In this document: positions 8,043 through 15,815 of the stretch, piece by piece
Position numbering within the stretch: the stretch's first letter is position 1
Layout: each line of letters opens with the position of its first letter
Assembly (NCBI GenBank): GCA_050014395.1
Contig: JBEKDK010000016.1
Coordinates: 10,467-74,466 of the forward strand
DNA: 64,000 bases
Direction of reading: 5' to 3'
DNA from: DASPOJ01 sp050014395
GTDB taxonomy: Bacteria; Acidobacteriota; Terriglobia; Acidiferrales; UBA7541
The notes under the pieces: generated by a model
Database searches by the model: none
What the model saw: the letters and a program-made list of their open reading frames with translations, nothing else
Told to the model about the DNA's origin: nothing
Position numbers and translations under genes: made by a program

Positions 8043-10022
8043 CTAAACCATGCCGCCGGCTCGGCCTTGCGTTAAGTTCCACAGCGCTGCGACCAGCGCG
8101 TCAACATCCTCGCAGGTGTTGTAGAGCGCGAGCGAGGCGCGCACGCTGCTTTCAAGACCGAAGCGACGATGAATCGGTTGGGCGCAGTGATGTCCGGCGC
8201 GCACGGCGATGCCGGCGGCATTCAGCGCGGTGCCGACATCCTCATTGCGGAAGCCATCCACGACAAATGAGAGCACGCTGGTTTTTTCTTTGGCCGTGCC
8301 GATCAAATGAAGGCCGGGGACCGTTTGCAACGCGTCGATGGCGTAGCCCAGAAGATCGTGCTCATAGCGCGAGATGTTGTACATACCGATGCGCTCGATG
8401 TAGTCGATCGCGGCGCCGAGTCCGACGGCATCGGCGATACTGCCGGTGCCCGCTTCAAAGCGCTGCGGCGGATCGCTGTAAACCGTTTTCTCGAACGTGA
8501 CATCGGAGATCATGCTACCACCGCCCTGCCAGGGTTGGGTGTGTTCGAGGATATCGAGCTTGCCGTAAACCGCGCCGATTCCGGTCGGCGCGAATACCTT
8601 GTGTCCTGAGAAGACGTAGAAATCGCAATCGAGCGATTGCACATCCGTCTGCATGTGGGATACGGCTTGCGCGCCGTCGATCAACACCTTGGCGCCGTAG
8701 CGATGGGCCAGCTCGATCATGCGCTTCGCCGGCGTGACGGTGCCCAACGCGTTTGAAACTTGCGCGAACGCGACGAGGCGCGTGCGCGGTCCGAGCAGCT
8801 TGGCGTACTCATCGAGAAGAATTTGCCCCGAATCGTCGACGGGAGCGACGCGCAACCGCGCGCCCTTCTCCTTACACAGCATTTGCCAGGGCACGATATT
8901 GGCGTGGTGCTCGAGCCAAGTGATGACGATCTCGTCGTCCTTCTGGATGCTCTGACGTCCCCAACTTTGCGCCACGAGATTGATGCCTTCGGTGGCGCCG
9001 CGAACGAAAACAATTTCCCGCGCGTTGGAGGCATTCACGAAGCGGCGGACTTTGGCGCGCGCGCCCTCGTACGCATCGGTGGCGCGGGCGGCCAGTTCGT
9101 GCGCGGCGCGATGCACGTTGGAATTTTCGTGCGTGTAAAAATAGGTCAGACGATCGATCACGGCTTGCGGCTTCTGCGTGGTGGCGGCGTTATCGAGCCA
9201 CACCAGCGGCCGGCCGTTCACGCGCTCTCGCAAAATTGGAAAGTCGCGGCGAATCTCTCCGATTTCAAATGGGCGCGACGACAAATCCAAATCAGGCATC
9301 GACACAGCTTCCGAGCGCAGCGGTTCGACGACGGGAACCACGTCGACGGATGTGAGTTGCCGGATTCCTTCGAGGAAGCGATCGAATGTCGGTTGGCCCG
9401 TCGCGTCGGGACGCTGCCACGATCCCGGCACGAGCGGCGCGCCGAAGTTCTCGGCGCCCGAGAGCGGGATCGCGGTTGGGATGCCGCCGTACGCCGGCGA
9501 GGGTTCCTTCGCCGGGCCTTTCGCCGGGGCCGGCTGGGGCTGCGGCGACGAGCGCGCGGGCGCGGCGGTGTCGGTGAAAAGCGGACGGGCATCTTTCAAG
9601 AATGAAAAGGAAGTGGGAACGGTCAAGCCGGCGAATCCCAATTGGCCGGGAAACTCCGGAAGAGACGCCCCCGGAATCGCTGGGATCGGCGGCACAAGAG
9701 AAGGCGAGAGCGCCGATCTATCCGATCCACTGCCGAGCGTGGAGATCGCATCGATGAAATCGGCTTCGGTGAGCGCCGTGGCATTCGCCGGCGCGGCCGG
9801 CGCGGATTCTGCCGCGATAGCCGACGACGGCGCTTCGCCGGCAGGAAAGCTACCAGCGAATTGTGCAGCTCCGGGCAAGGCGGTGAAAAATTCGGTAGCC
9901 ATGCGCGCGAGAACCGCCGGATCGGGCAAGTTGGCAGGCAGCTCCGTGCCGCTCCAGGTGTCTACCGGCAGATCGGTTTTTTGCGCCCCTGGCGCCGCGG
10001 GTTTTGGTTCACTTGGCGTCAT
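8043..10022 (-). CDS. encapsulin-associated cysteine desulfurase (SufS-type) with long N-terminal extension
   Basis: A PLP enzyme that removes sulfur from cysteine, here predicted to be the cargo of the adjacent shell. Residues about 251-659 are a complete SufS/CsdA-like domain: HHAN at 372-375, Schiff-base lysine K475 in FSGHKVFAPTG, and persulfide cysteine C613 in RAGHHCAQP. Residues 1-250 are absent from ordinary SufS. They are rich in Pro, Ala and Ser, predicted disordered, with separated conserved-looking blocks at 33-50 (an amphipathic helix, AVLARMATEFFTAL), 83-93 (ALTEADFIDAI) and 179-200. In characterised family 2A systems a comparable N-terminal domain targets the desulfurase into the shell. 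ATG 10022 overlaps the encapsulin stop by 14 nt, so the two are co-translated. No separate SufE, SufU or rhodanese gene is nearby. Confidence 0.93.
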   Translation of the reverse strand: MTPSEPKPAAPGAQKTDLPVDTWSGTELPANLPDPAVLARMATEFFTALPGAAQFAGSFPAGEAPSSAIAAESAPAAPANATALTEADFIDAISTLGSGSDRSALSPSLVPPIPAIPGASLPEFPGQLGFAGLTVPTSFSFLKDARPLFTDTAAPARSSPQPQPAPAKGPAKEPSPAYGGIPTAIPLSGAENFGAPLVPGSWQRPDATGQPTFDRFLEGIRQLTSVDVVPVVEPLRSEAVSMPDLDLSSRPFEIGEIRRDFPILRERVNGRPLVWLDNAATTQKPQAVIDRLTYFYTHENSNVHRAAHELAARATDAYEGARAKVRRFVNASNAREIVFVRGATEGINLVAQSWGRQSIQKDDEIVITWLEHHANIVPWQMLCKEKGARLRVAPVDDSGQILLDEYAKLLGPRTRLVAFAQVSNALGTVTPAKRMIELAHRYGAKVLIDGAQAVSHMQTDVQSLDCDFYVFSGHKVFAPTGIGAVYGKLDILEHTQPWQGGGSMISDVTFEKTVYSDPPQRFEAGTGSIADAVGLGAAIDYIERIGMYNISRYEHDLLGYAIDALQTVPGLHLIGTAKEKTSVLSFVVDGFRNEDVGTALNAAGIAVRAGHHCAQPIHRRFGLESSVRASLALYNTCEDVDALVAALWNLTQGRAGGMV

Positions 10023-10953
10023 GATAATTTCCGACTTCGACGTCCTCGAGCGCCGCGATTGCGTCGTCGGTCAGAATGGCCGCGGAGCAGTATAGGGAGA
10101 TCAAGTAGGAGGCCAGCGATTTGTTGTTGATGCCCATGAAGCGGACGGAGAGGCCGGGGGTCTGCTCGCCGGGCAATCCAGGCTGGAACAGTCCGATCAC
10201 GCCCTGTTTCCTTTCGCCGACGCGCAGAAGAAGGATATTCGTTTTACCCTTGGCGCCTTTAGGCTTTTCCTGGCCGTCGACGTTCAATTTCTCGGTGGGG
10301 AAAATCGGAACTCCGCGCCAAGTGACGAACGGAGACCCAAATAGCGTGACGGTTGGCGGTGGCACGCCGCGCAGCGTGCACTCACGGCCGAACGCGGCGA
10401 TGGCGCGCGGATGCGCCAGGAAGAAGGAAGGCTCCTTCCAAACTTTGCTGAGCAGCTCATCGAGATCGTCCGGCGTGGGCGAACCTTTGCGCGCCTTGAC
10501 GCGCTGCGACGGCGCGACATTCTTCAGCAAGCCGTAATCGTCGTTGTTGATCAGTTCACTTTCCTGGCGCTCTTTGACGGTTTCGACCGTCAGGCGGATT
10601 TGCTCCTTGATCTGGTCGTAGGGATTGCTGTAGAGATCGGAAACTCGCGTCTGGACGTTCAAGACGTTGGAGATGGCGCACAGTGTGTATTCGCGCGGTT
10701 TTTCTTCGTAGTCAACGAAGGTTTCCGGCAGGGTCGTCTCTTTCGGGTCGCTGCCGCCGCAGGCCACTGCGACAGCCTCTTCATGGACGACGCGGTTGAC
10801 GCGAAACACACCGGCCTCCAGCGGCTTCCAATCCAACAAGCGGACGAGCCAGCGCGGCGTGATGGCCGAATACTGCGGCGGAGTCTTGATGATATTTGCA
10901 AGCTGCGATGCTGCGCGGTCACCCAGCGCGTGGTGCGATGTAGTATCAGGCAT
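10009..10953 (-). CDS. family 2A encapsulin shell protein (SrpI-like)
   Basis: 314 residues with an HK97-type capsid fold inferred from family resemblance. Recognisable blocks include an N-terminal arm with LGDRAASQLANIIKTPPQ and ITPRWLVRLLDWKPLEAG, then YRVNR-like FRVNRVV. Later come ELINNDDYGLLKN, HPRAIAAFGREC and WRGVPIFPTEKL, and a C-terminal block with LYCSAAILTDDAIAAL. There is no inserted cyclic-nucleotide-binding domain, which separates 2A from 2B. In other bacteria these proteins form icosahedral nanocompartments induced by sulfur starvation and load cysteine desulfurase. The gene directly precedes that desulfurase. ATG 10953 is preferred to a TTG one codon upstream; GGGGA lies nine bases before. 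No promoter was placed with confidence. Confidence 0.93.
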   Translation of the reverse strand: MPDTTSHHALGDRAASQLANIIKTPPQYSAITPRWLVRLLDWKPLEAGVFRVNRVVHEEAVAVACGGSDPKETTLPETFVDYEEKPREYTLCAISNVLNVQTRVSDLYSNPYDQIKEQIRLTVETVKERQESELINNDDYGLLKNVAPSQRVKARKGSPTPDDLDELLSKVWKEPSFFLAHPRAIAAFGRECTLRGVPPPTVTLFGSPFVTWRGVPIFPTEKLNVDGQEKPKGAKGKTNILLLRVGERKQGVIGLFQPGLPGEQTPGLSVRFMGINNKSLASYLISLYCSAAILTDDAIAALEDVEVGNYHDAK

Positions 10954-11060
10954 CAAAAATCCCCTTTTGCGGAATGCGAATGCTCGCTGTCTGCGTCCTG
11001 CGGCGCAAGAGCAGCAGTCCGAGTGCGTAAAACCCAGTTATGGTAGCAGGAAATGGGAGG

Positions 11061-11121
11061 CGGGTGATAACCCGCGCGCGATCGCCCGTCGACGGTTAAG
11101 ACGGCCGGGCGGAAATCGCGC
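11061..11121. repeat. paired inverted repeats upstream of the encapsulin gene
   Basis: Two adjacent hairpins lie in the 208-nt gap before the encapsulin. One is CGGGT/ACCCG (11061-11074). The other is larger: 11076-11088 pairs with 11106-11121, the arms being identical apart from a three-base bulge. Neither has a T-tract on the minus strand, so they are more likely leader structure or protein sites than a terminator of the GlsB-like gene. Confidence 0.5.
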
Positions 11122-11161
11122 GTGAGTTAATTGACGCCGTTCGGTCCGAGGGCCGGTCCTG

Positions 11162-11410
11162 TCAGGTCCTTTTGATTAGGCGAACCAGCCAGAGCAGGAT
11201 GAGCGCGCCAACCAATGAGATCACTAAGCGCCCGATCAGGCCGTAGGAGACGATGCCGATCAATCCAAACAGGAAGCTGCCGAGAATCGAACCTAGGATG
11301 CCGACGACCAAGTCTCCGAGTAGGCCAAAGCCGCCACCCTTCCACAGCTTTCCCGCAAGCCAGCCAACCAGGATTCCGATCAGAATGACCCAAACCCAAT
11401 AGGACACCAT
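11162..11410 (-). CDS. GlsB/YeaQ/YmgE-family small membrane protein
   Basis: 82 residues and almost entirely hydrophobic, with three predicted membrane helices and the glycine-rich pattern of this family (GILVGWLAGKLWKG, LGDLVVGILGSILGSFL, LIGALI-like end). The family is called transglycosylase-associated, but its biochemical role is not established; it is often stress-induced. GAGGTGA lies five bases before ATG 11410, a strong ribosome site. It is upstream of, and on the same strand as, the encapsulin gene, but separated by 208 nt with hairpins, so co-transcription is possible but unproven. Confidence 0.8.
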   Translation of the reverse strand: MVSYWVWVILIGILVGWLAGKLWKGGGFGLLGDLVVGILGSILGSFLFGLIGIVSYGLIGRLVISLVGALILLWLVRLIKRT

Positions 11411-11525
11411 CGCGTCACCTCATGTGTGGAGTGAGCGGTCCAAATTGCGCGCGCCCGGCGCATGGTATCAGAAAAGCGCCGAGAAGCAATAACCCGTTCG
11501 CGCATCCGGACCAGCGGGTGAAACA

Positions 11526-12269
11526 TCAGTTGCCGGCCATCGTGAACACGACGGTGATGGTTGTGTCGACCTCGACGGGCTCGTTGTTCAGCAGCGTGGG
11601 CTGATAGCGCCACCGGCGGACGGCATCAAGCGCCGCCTGGATCAGCAGAGCAGGGCCGGAAATCACGGTGAGTTCCGCAACGCGCCCGTCCTCAGCGATG
11701 ATCGCGTGCAGCACAACCGTGCCTTGAATGCGCGCTTGGCGCGCCAGCGGCGGATATTCGGGCAGCGGCTGGCTGATCAGTTTGGCCTGTTGAACGTTGC
11801 TGCGCTGGTAGATGCGCGGCTGACTCGGCTTGGGGATTGGCGGCGCAACCGGAGGCGTTCCGATGTTTAGAATGCCTATCATCGCAGCGTTTGACGCTGC
11901 CGTGTTGTCGCCACCCGTCGCGCCGATTACTCCGGTGCCGGGCAATTCCGGCGGCGGCGCCGGCTCCCTGATCATGCTCACTCCAGGGGGAATTGAAGGC
12001 GGTGCGGTGAAAATGCCGGGCCGCGGCCGGCGCCCGGCCGAATTTGTATTTCCACTGTGCACCAGCGCCGGCGGCGCGGCCGCGGGCGGAGGAGTGGGCG
12101 CCGTGATGATCATGTTCAGCAGCGCCTTGGGAAGCGCCCGCGTGTAGATCAGCGGGATTAGCACCAGAATCGCCAAGACAAAAAGTTGGACGACCATGGA
12201 CACGGTGACGGTCCAGGGTTTTCGGTTGCCCTGCGTGGCTGCGCTCGATTCAACCAGATCGTTGAACAT
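11526..12269 (-). CDS. TonB-family energy transducer
   Basis: 247 residues: one membrane anchor (about 22-45), a Pro/Ala/Gly-rich periplasmic spacer (about 52-150) and a TonB C-terminal domain (about 165-247). The C-terminal domain has QPLPEYPPLARQARIQGTVV and ALDAVRRWRYQP. TonB couples the inner-membrane proton-motive force (through ExbB/ExbD) to outer-membrane transporters. No exbB or exbD is in the window, and Acidobacteriota carry many such stand-alone TonB genes. ATG 12269 opens directly with a short cytoplasmic N-terminus. The partner transporter is unknown. Confidence 0.88.
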   Translation of the reverse strand: MFNDLVESSAATQGNRKPWTVTVSMVVQLFVLAILVLIPLIYTRALPKALLNMIITAPTPPPAAAPPALVHSGNTNSAGRRPRPGIFTAPPSIPPGVSMIREPAPPPELPGTGVIGATGGDNTAASNAAMIGILNIGTPPVAPPIPKPSQPRIYQRSNVQQAKLISQPLPEYPPLARQARIQGTVVLHAIIAEDGRVAELTVISGPALLIQAALDAVRRWRYQPTLLNNEPVEVDTTITVVFTMAGN

Positions 12270-12414
12270 ATCGCACCGTCCATCGAAGCGATGCGCCTCG
12301 CGGGGCCTTCTGGAAAGCTCTGCCGCGCGCGCCTACTCCGTTAGACACCAATTCGCGCGCGCAGTTCCCTGCTTCTGAATTATTGGCGCGAACTCAATTC
12401 AAAACTGGGGGATT

Positions 12415-12491
12415 TGGAGGCGCGGGTGGGATTTGAACCCACGCGTGGAGGTTTTGCAGACCTCTCCCTTAAACCTCTTGGGTACCGCGCC
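12415..12491 (-). tRNA. tRNA-Cys (anticodon GCA)
   Basis: On the minus strand a full cloverleaf is visible. The acceptor stem GGCGCGG pairs perfectly with CCGCGCC, and the anticodon arm GAGGT/ACCTC has loop CTGCAAA. The T arm is GTGGG-TTCAAAT-CCCAC, and the discriminator is T, as expected for tRNA-Cys. The CCA end is encoded (12417-12415). It lies 62 nt downstream of galT on the other side and 4.7 kb from cysS, apparently as a single-gene unit. Confidence 0.96.
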
Positions 12492-12553
12492 TCAGAATTG
12501 CAAGTATAGCGAAAATCGACAACGTCCGCCTCAGGCTGCGCGCCGCGAGCCGG

Positions 12554-13570
12554 CTAAGTCTTCGGCGGATCAAGCTGCGCCTCGCGCATGAAGCGAGCCG
12601 ATTCCTCCGGCGGCGTGGGACAAATGTAAAAGCCCGAACCCCATTCAAATCCGGCCACCTTTGTGAGCACCGGGATAATTTCGATGTGCCAATGGTAATG
12701 CGGATTGGTTTCTTCGCCAACGGGCGACGTGTGGATCATGAAATTGTACGGCGGGTGATCGAGCACGGCGTCCAATCGCGCCAGCGTCTCCTTCAGCATC
12801 TGCGCCAGGCTGGCGAAAATCGCGCTTTGATTGTTTTCAAACGCGGAGCTGTGCGCCTTCGGCAGCAGCCACATCTCAAAGGGAAACCGCGGGGCGTAGG
12901 GCGCGAGCGCGATGAACGCGTCGTTTTCGGCGATCACGCGCGTCTTCGTTTCCAGTTCCTGGCGAATCATGTCGCAGAAAATGCAGCGCTCCTTATCCTG
13001 ATAGTAGTGGCGCGCGGCATCGACTTCTTCGCGGACGCGTTTGGGCACGATCGGCAGCGCGATCAATTGCGAATGCGGATGCTCGAGCGACGCGCCGGCG
13101 GCCTCGCCGTGGTTCTTGAAAATTAGAACGTAGCGGAATCGCTTGTCGTTCTTCAGATCGAGCACGCGGTCGCGCATCGCGAACAGCACGTCCTCGACGG
13201 CGCGCGCCGGGAGCGTCGCGAGCGTGCTGGCATGCTCGGGCGTCTCGATGATCACTTCATGCGCGCCCACGCCGTTCATGCGATCGAACAGGCCTTCGCC
13301 CTGGCGATCGAGTTCCCCTTCGATCCCCAGCGCGGGAAATTTATTGGCTACAACGCGCACGCGCCATCCGGGAGTGTTCGGCGCGCCGTTCTCGCGGCCG
13401 AACTGCAGGATTTCCGGCGGCGTCTTGCTTTCGTTCCCCGGGCAGAATGGACAGAATCCGGTCCCTTTGATTTGCACGCTCTGGCGAGCGAAATCGCTCG
13501 GCCGCTTGGCGCGGTCGGTGGAAATGATCACCCAGCGACCTGTGATGAGGTCCCTACGAAGTTCCGGCAA
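12554..13570 (-). CDS. galT: galactose-1-phosphate uridylyltransferase family protein
   Basis: GalT swaps UMP between UDP-glucose and galactose-1-phosphate in the Leloir pathway. The 338-residue protein has the zinc pair CPFCPG, the nucleophile motif LEHPHSQLIALP (HPH), a second zinc-type cysteine pair around CIFCDM and the late block NPHYHWHIEIIP. The start is TTG 13570 with AGGAGG five bases upstream, a strong site that decides the start. Related enzymes in many bacteria act on other sugar-1-phosphates, and no galK or galE lies nearby, so the substrate is probable rather than certain. Confidence 0.87.
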   Translation of the reverse strand: MPELRRDLITGRWVIISTDRAKRPSDFARQSVQIKGTGFCPFCPGNESKTPPEILQFGRENGAPNTPGWRVRVVANKFPALGIEGELDRQGEGLFDRMNGVGAHEVIIETPEHASTLATLPARAVEDVLFAMRDRVLDLKNDKRFRYVLIFKNHGEAAGASLEHPHSQLIALPIVPKRVREEVDAARHYYQDKERCIFCDMIRQELETKTRVIAENDAFIALAPYAPRFPFEMWLLPKAHSSAFENNQSAIFASLAQMLKETLARLDAVLDHPPYNFMIHTSPVGEETNPHYHWHIEIIPVLTKVAGFEWGSGFYICPTPPEESARFMREAQLDPPKT

Positions 13571-13721
13571 CGCATCCTCCTAGAAAGCGTTCGCGCGATA
13601 CATCGAACAAATGATCTTAATACGGACGAATGGCAGGGCAAACGGGAACCGCGAGGACGGTTTCCTAGCTGGACCTATGGGATTCCGCGCAATTCAAATC
13701 GGACTGCGTGATCGCGCGCGG

Positions 13722-14180
13722 TTATCCGGAGAACGCGGCTTTGTGGAGTCGCACAATCGGCCGGCGGCCGGGCGGCGCTTCGATGGCCAAAACGTCGAAT
13801 CGGCACGGGGCTTCGGGGATGCGGCGCGCGGCGAGAAACTGGCGCGCGATACGGCTTAGATTGCGGCGCTTCTCATGCGTCACGGCGTCCTCCGGCACGC
13901 CGGGACCGCCGCTGCGCATTTTCACTTCGACGAACGCCAGCACGGCGCCATCGTAGCCGATCAAGTCGATTTCGCCTTTCAGGCCGGGAATCTGAAAATT
14001 GCGCGCGATGAACGTGTAGCCGTGGCGGCGAAGATACCAGTAGGCGTAGGTTTCGCCGCGAATCCCGCGCTGGCGGGCTTGCTGCTTGGCCGCGGCGCCG
14101 TGCGCCGGAATATCTTCGGCGAGGCCGCGGCGCGCGGCCCAGTCGACGAAACAAAAGACGACGTGCGATAGGACGGGCAC
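13722..14180 (-). CDS. yraN: YraN-family (UPF0102) nuclease-fold protein
   Basis: The core (from QQARQRGIRGETYAYWYLRRHGY) carries the UPF0102 signature: an RG-x-GE start, then GEIDLIGYDGAVLAFVEVKMR. This is the E/D-x-K arrangement of the PD-(D/E)xK nuclease fold. The cellular role is unknown; a Holliday-junction or recombination function has been suggested for the family. I chose GTG 14180, preceded by GGGAGA, giving 152 residues; GTG 14219, four bases after the aminotransferase stop, is the alternative. It directly follows the aminotransferase gene on the same strand. Confidence 0.82.
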   Translation of the reverse strand: MPVLSHVVFCFVDWAARRGLAEDIPAHGAAAKQQARQRGIRGETYAYWYLRRHGYTFIARNFQIPGLKGEIDLIGYDGAVLAFVEVKMRSGGPGVPEDAVTHEKRRNLSRIARQFLAARRIPEAPCRFDVLAIEAPPGRRPIVRLHKAAFSG

Positions 14181-14223
14181 GGCTTCTCCCGACGCATACG
14201 AGCGCCCGCACGGGCCCACACGC

Positions 14224-15582
14224 TTATTTGCCGGCCGATGCGGCCACTTCGGCGATGCAGGCGTCCAGAGTATCGACGGCAAAATCGGCTTGCTCGCGAT
14301 CGATCATGAGCGGCGGCGACAAGCGCACGGTGTTTTCGCCCGCACCGAGAATGAGCAGGCCTTTGTGGAATGCGCGCAGGACGATGGCGTCGCGCAGGTA
14401 GTGCGCGCGCTCTTTGGTCTTGCGATCGAGCACGATTTCGATGCCGATCATCAGGCCCTTGCCGCGAACGTCTCCCACAATCGCGTGCCGCTCCGGCCAC
14501 GCGGCGATGCGGCCGAAGATGTAATCGCCCATCACGCGAGCGTTTTCCATGTACTTCGTTTCGATCAGGCGAATTGTCTCCAGCGCCGCGGCCACGGAAA
14601 CCAAATTTCCGCCGAACGTCGACGCGTGCGCACCGGGCGGCCAGTTCATGATGTCGGCGCGCGCGATCGTAGCCGAAAGCGGCATCCCCGAAGCGATTCC
14701 TTTGGCGACGCACAAAATGTCCGGCTCGATTCCAGCGTGATCGCCAGCCCACCACTTGCCCGTGCGCCCCATGCCGCATTGCACTTCGTCGGAAATCAGC
14801 AGAATGCCGTGCTTGCGGCACAAGCGCTGCAATTCGCGCAGGAATTCCGCGGGCGCCGGCAGATAGCCGCCCTCGCCTTGGATAGGCTCGATCACGATGC
14901 CCGCAACGTCCTCGGGCGCGACGAGTTTGTGAAACAGTTCGCGCTCGATGAACGACGCGCATTCGGCGCAGTGGCCGCTCCCCGCCGAGCCGTGCGGGCA
15001 GCGATACGGATCCGGATAAGCCGCGTGGAACACACCGGAGAGCAGCGAACCAAATCCTTTGCGCTGTACCGCCTTCGACGCCGTGAGCGAAAGCGCGCCC
15101 ATCGTGCGGCCGTGAAATCCGCCATAAAATGAAATGAATTTTTCGCGATGCGTGTGATAGCGCGCCAGCTTGATGGCCGCTTCGATCGCTTCCGTTCCCG
15201 AATTGCCGTAATAGACGCGCTTCTGTCCCTTACCGGGCGCGATCTCGCAAAGCTTTTCCGCCAGCTCAACCATATTCGGATAGTAGAAATCGGTGCCGGA
15301 CATGTGGATCAATTCGGCGGCTTGCTTCTGAATCGCGGCGACGACGTCGGGATGGCAGTGTCCTGTCGACGCTACGGCGATGCCCGCGGCGAAATCCACG
15401 AACCAATTGCCATCGACGTCTTCAACCATCGCGCCGCGGCCGGTCTTGGCAACAAACGGATAGCTGCGCGTGTACGAACTGGAAATCGAGCGGGCGTCGC
15501 GCTCCAGAATCGCGCGGGCGTTCGGACCCGGCAGCGGCGTCACCAAGCGCGCGACATTGCTCTGGAGCTTTGCGTTAGTCAT
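14224..15582 (-). CDS. class-III PLP aminotransferase (acetylornithine/GABA aminotransferase family)
   Basis: A 452-residue fold-type I aminotransferase. Visible features are GNSGTEAIEAAIKLAR (phosphate cup), FYGGFHGRT, the acidic block IVIEPIQGEGGYLPAP, SDEVQCGMGRTGKWW and the PLP lysine in CVAKGIASGMPLSA. A cysteine-bearing insertion (CPHGSAGSGHCAEC) is common in the acidobacterial version of the family. The enzyme moves an omega-amino group from ornithine, GABA, lysine or a similar donor to 2-oxoglutarate; which donor cannot be decided. A run of six G followed by A precedes ATG 15582. It is not linked to an arginine cluster here. The nearby lysine operon is 9 kb away, so a role in lysine metabolism is speculative. 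Confidence 0.88.
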   Translation of the reverse strand: MTNAKLQSNVARLVTPLPGPNARAILERDARSISSSYTRSYPFVAKTGRGAMVEDVDGNWFVDFAAGIAVASTGHCHPDVVAAIQKQAAELIHMSGTDFYYPNMVELAEKLCEIAPGKGQKRVYYGNSGTEAIEAAIKLARYHTHREKFISFYGGFHGRTMGALSLTASKAVQRKGFGSLLSGVFHAAYPDPYRCPHGSAGSGHCAECASFIERELFHKLVAPEDVAGIVIEPIQGEGGYLPAPAEFLRELQRLCRKHGILLISDEVQCGMGRTGKWWAGDHAGIEPDILCVAKGIASGMPLSATIARADIMNWPPGAHASTFGGNLVSVAAALETIRLIETKYMENARVMGDYIFGRIAAWPERHAIVGDVRGKGLMIGIEIVLDRKTKERAHYLRDAIVLRAFHKGLLILGAGENTVRLSPPLMIDREQADFAVDTLDACIAEVAASAGK

Positions 15583-15815
15583 GACGTCCCCCCGAGTGCT
15601 GACATGGGCCCGAACTAGGACCAATAACTGAGCTGAATCCGAACCGCAAATGAGACAAAACCGATGCGTGAGCTACTGCGCCGCCCAGGCGCGCTCCGAA
15701 TACACTCCGCCGCGAGCACCTTAACAATGAAAATTAATTTAGTCGACGCCGAACAAACTTGGACGTTGGAGCGACGGAAGACAGTGCCTTGCGGTCGAAT
15801 TGTGTTGCCGAATGC

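Noticed and set aside
8043..10022. Ordinary SufS of the SUF Fe-S assembly pathway
   Set aside because: No sufBCD or sufE/U nearby; instead an encapsulin gene overlaps it and the enzyme has the long extension of encapsulin cargo.
14180..14962. 327-residue Arg-rich ORF reading over the aminotransferase gene
   Set aside because: Frame-shifted shadow of the aminotransferase in high-GC DNA, with no domain.
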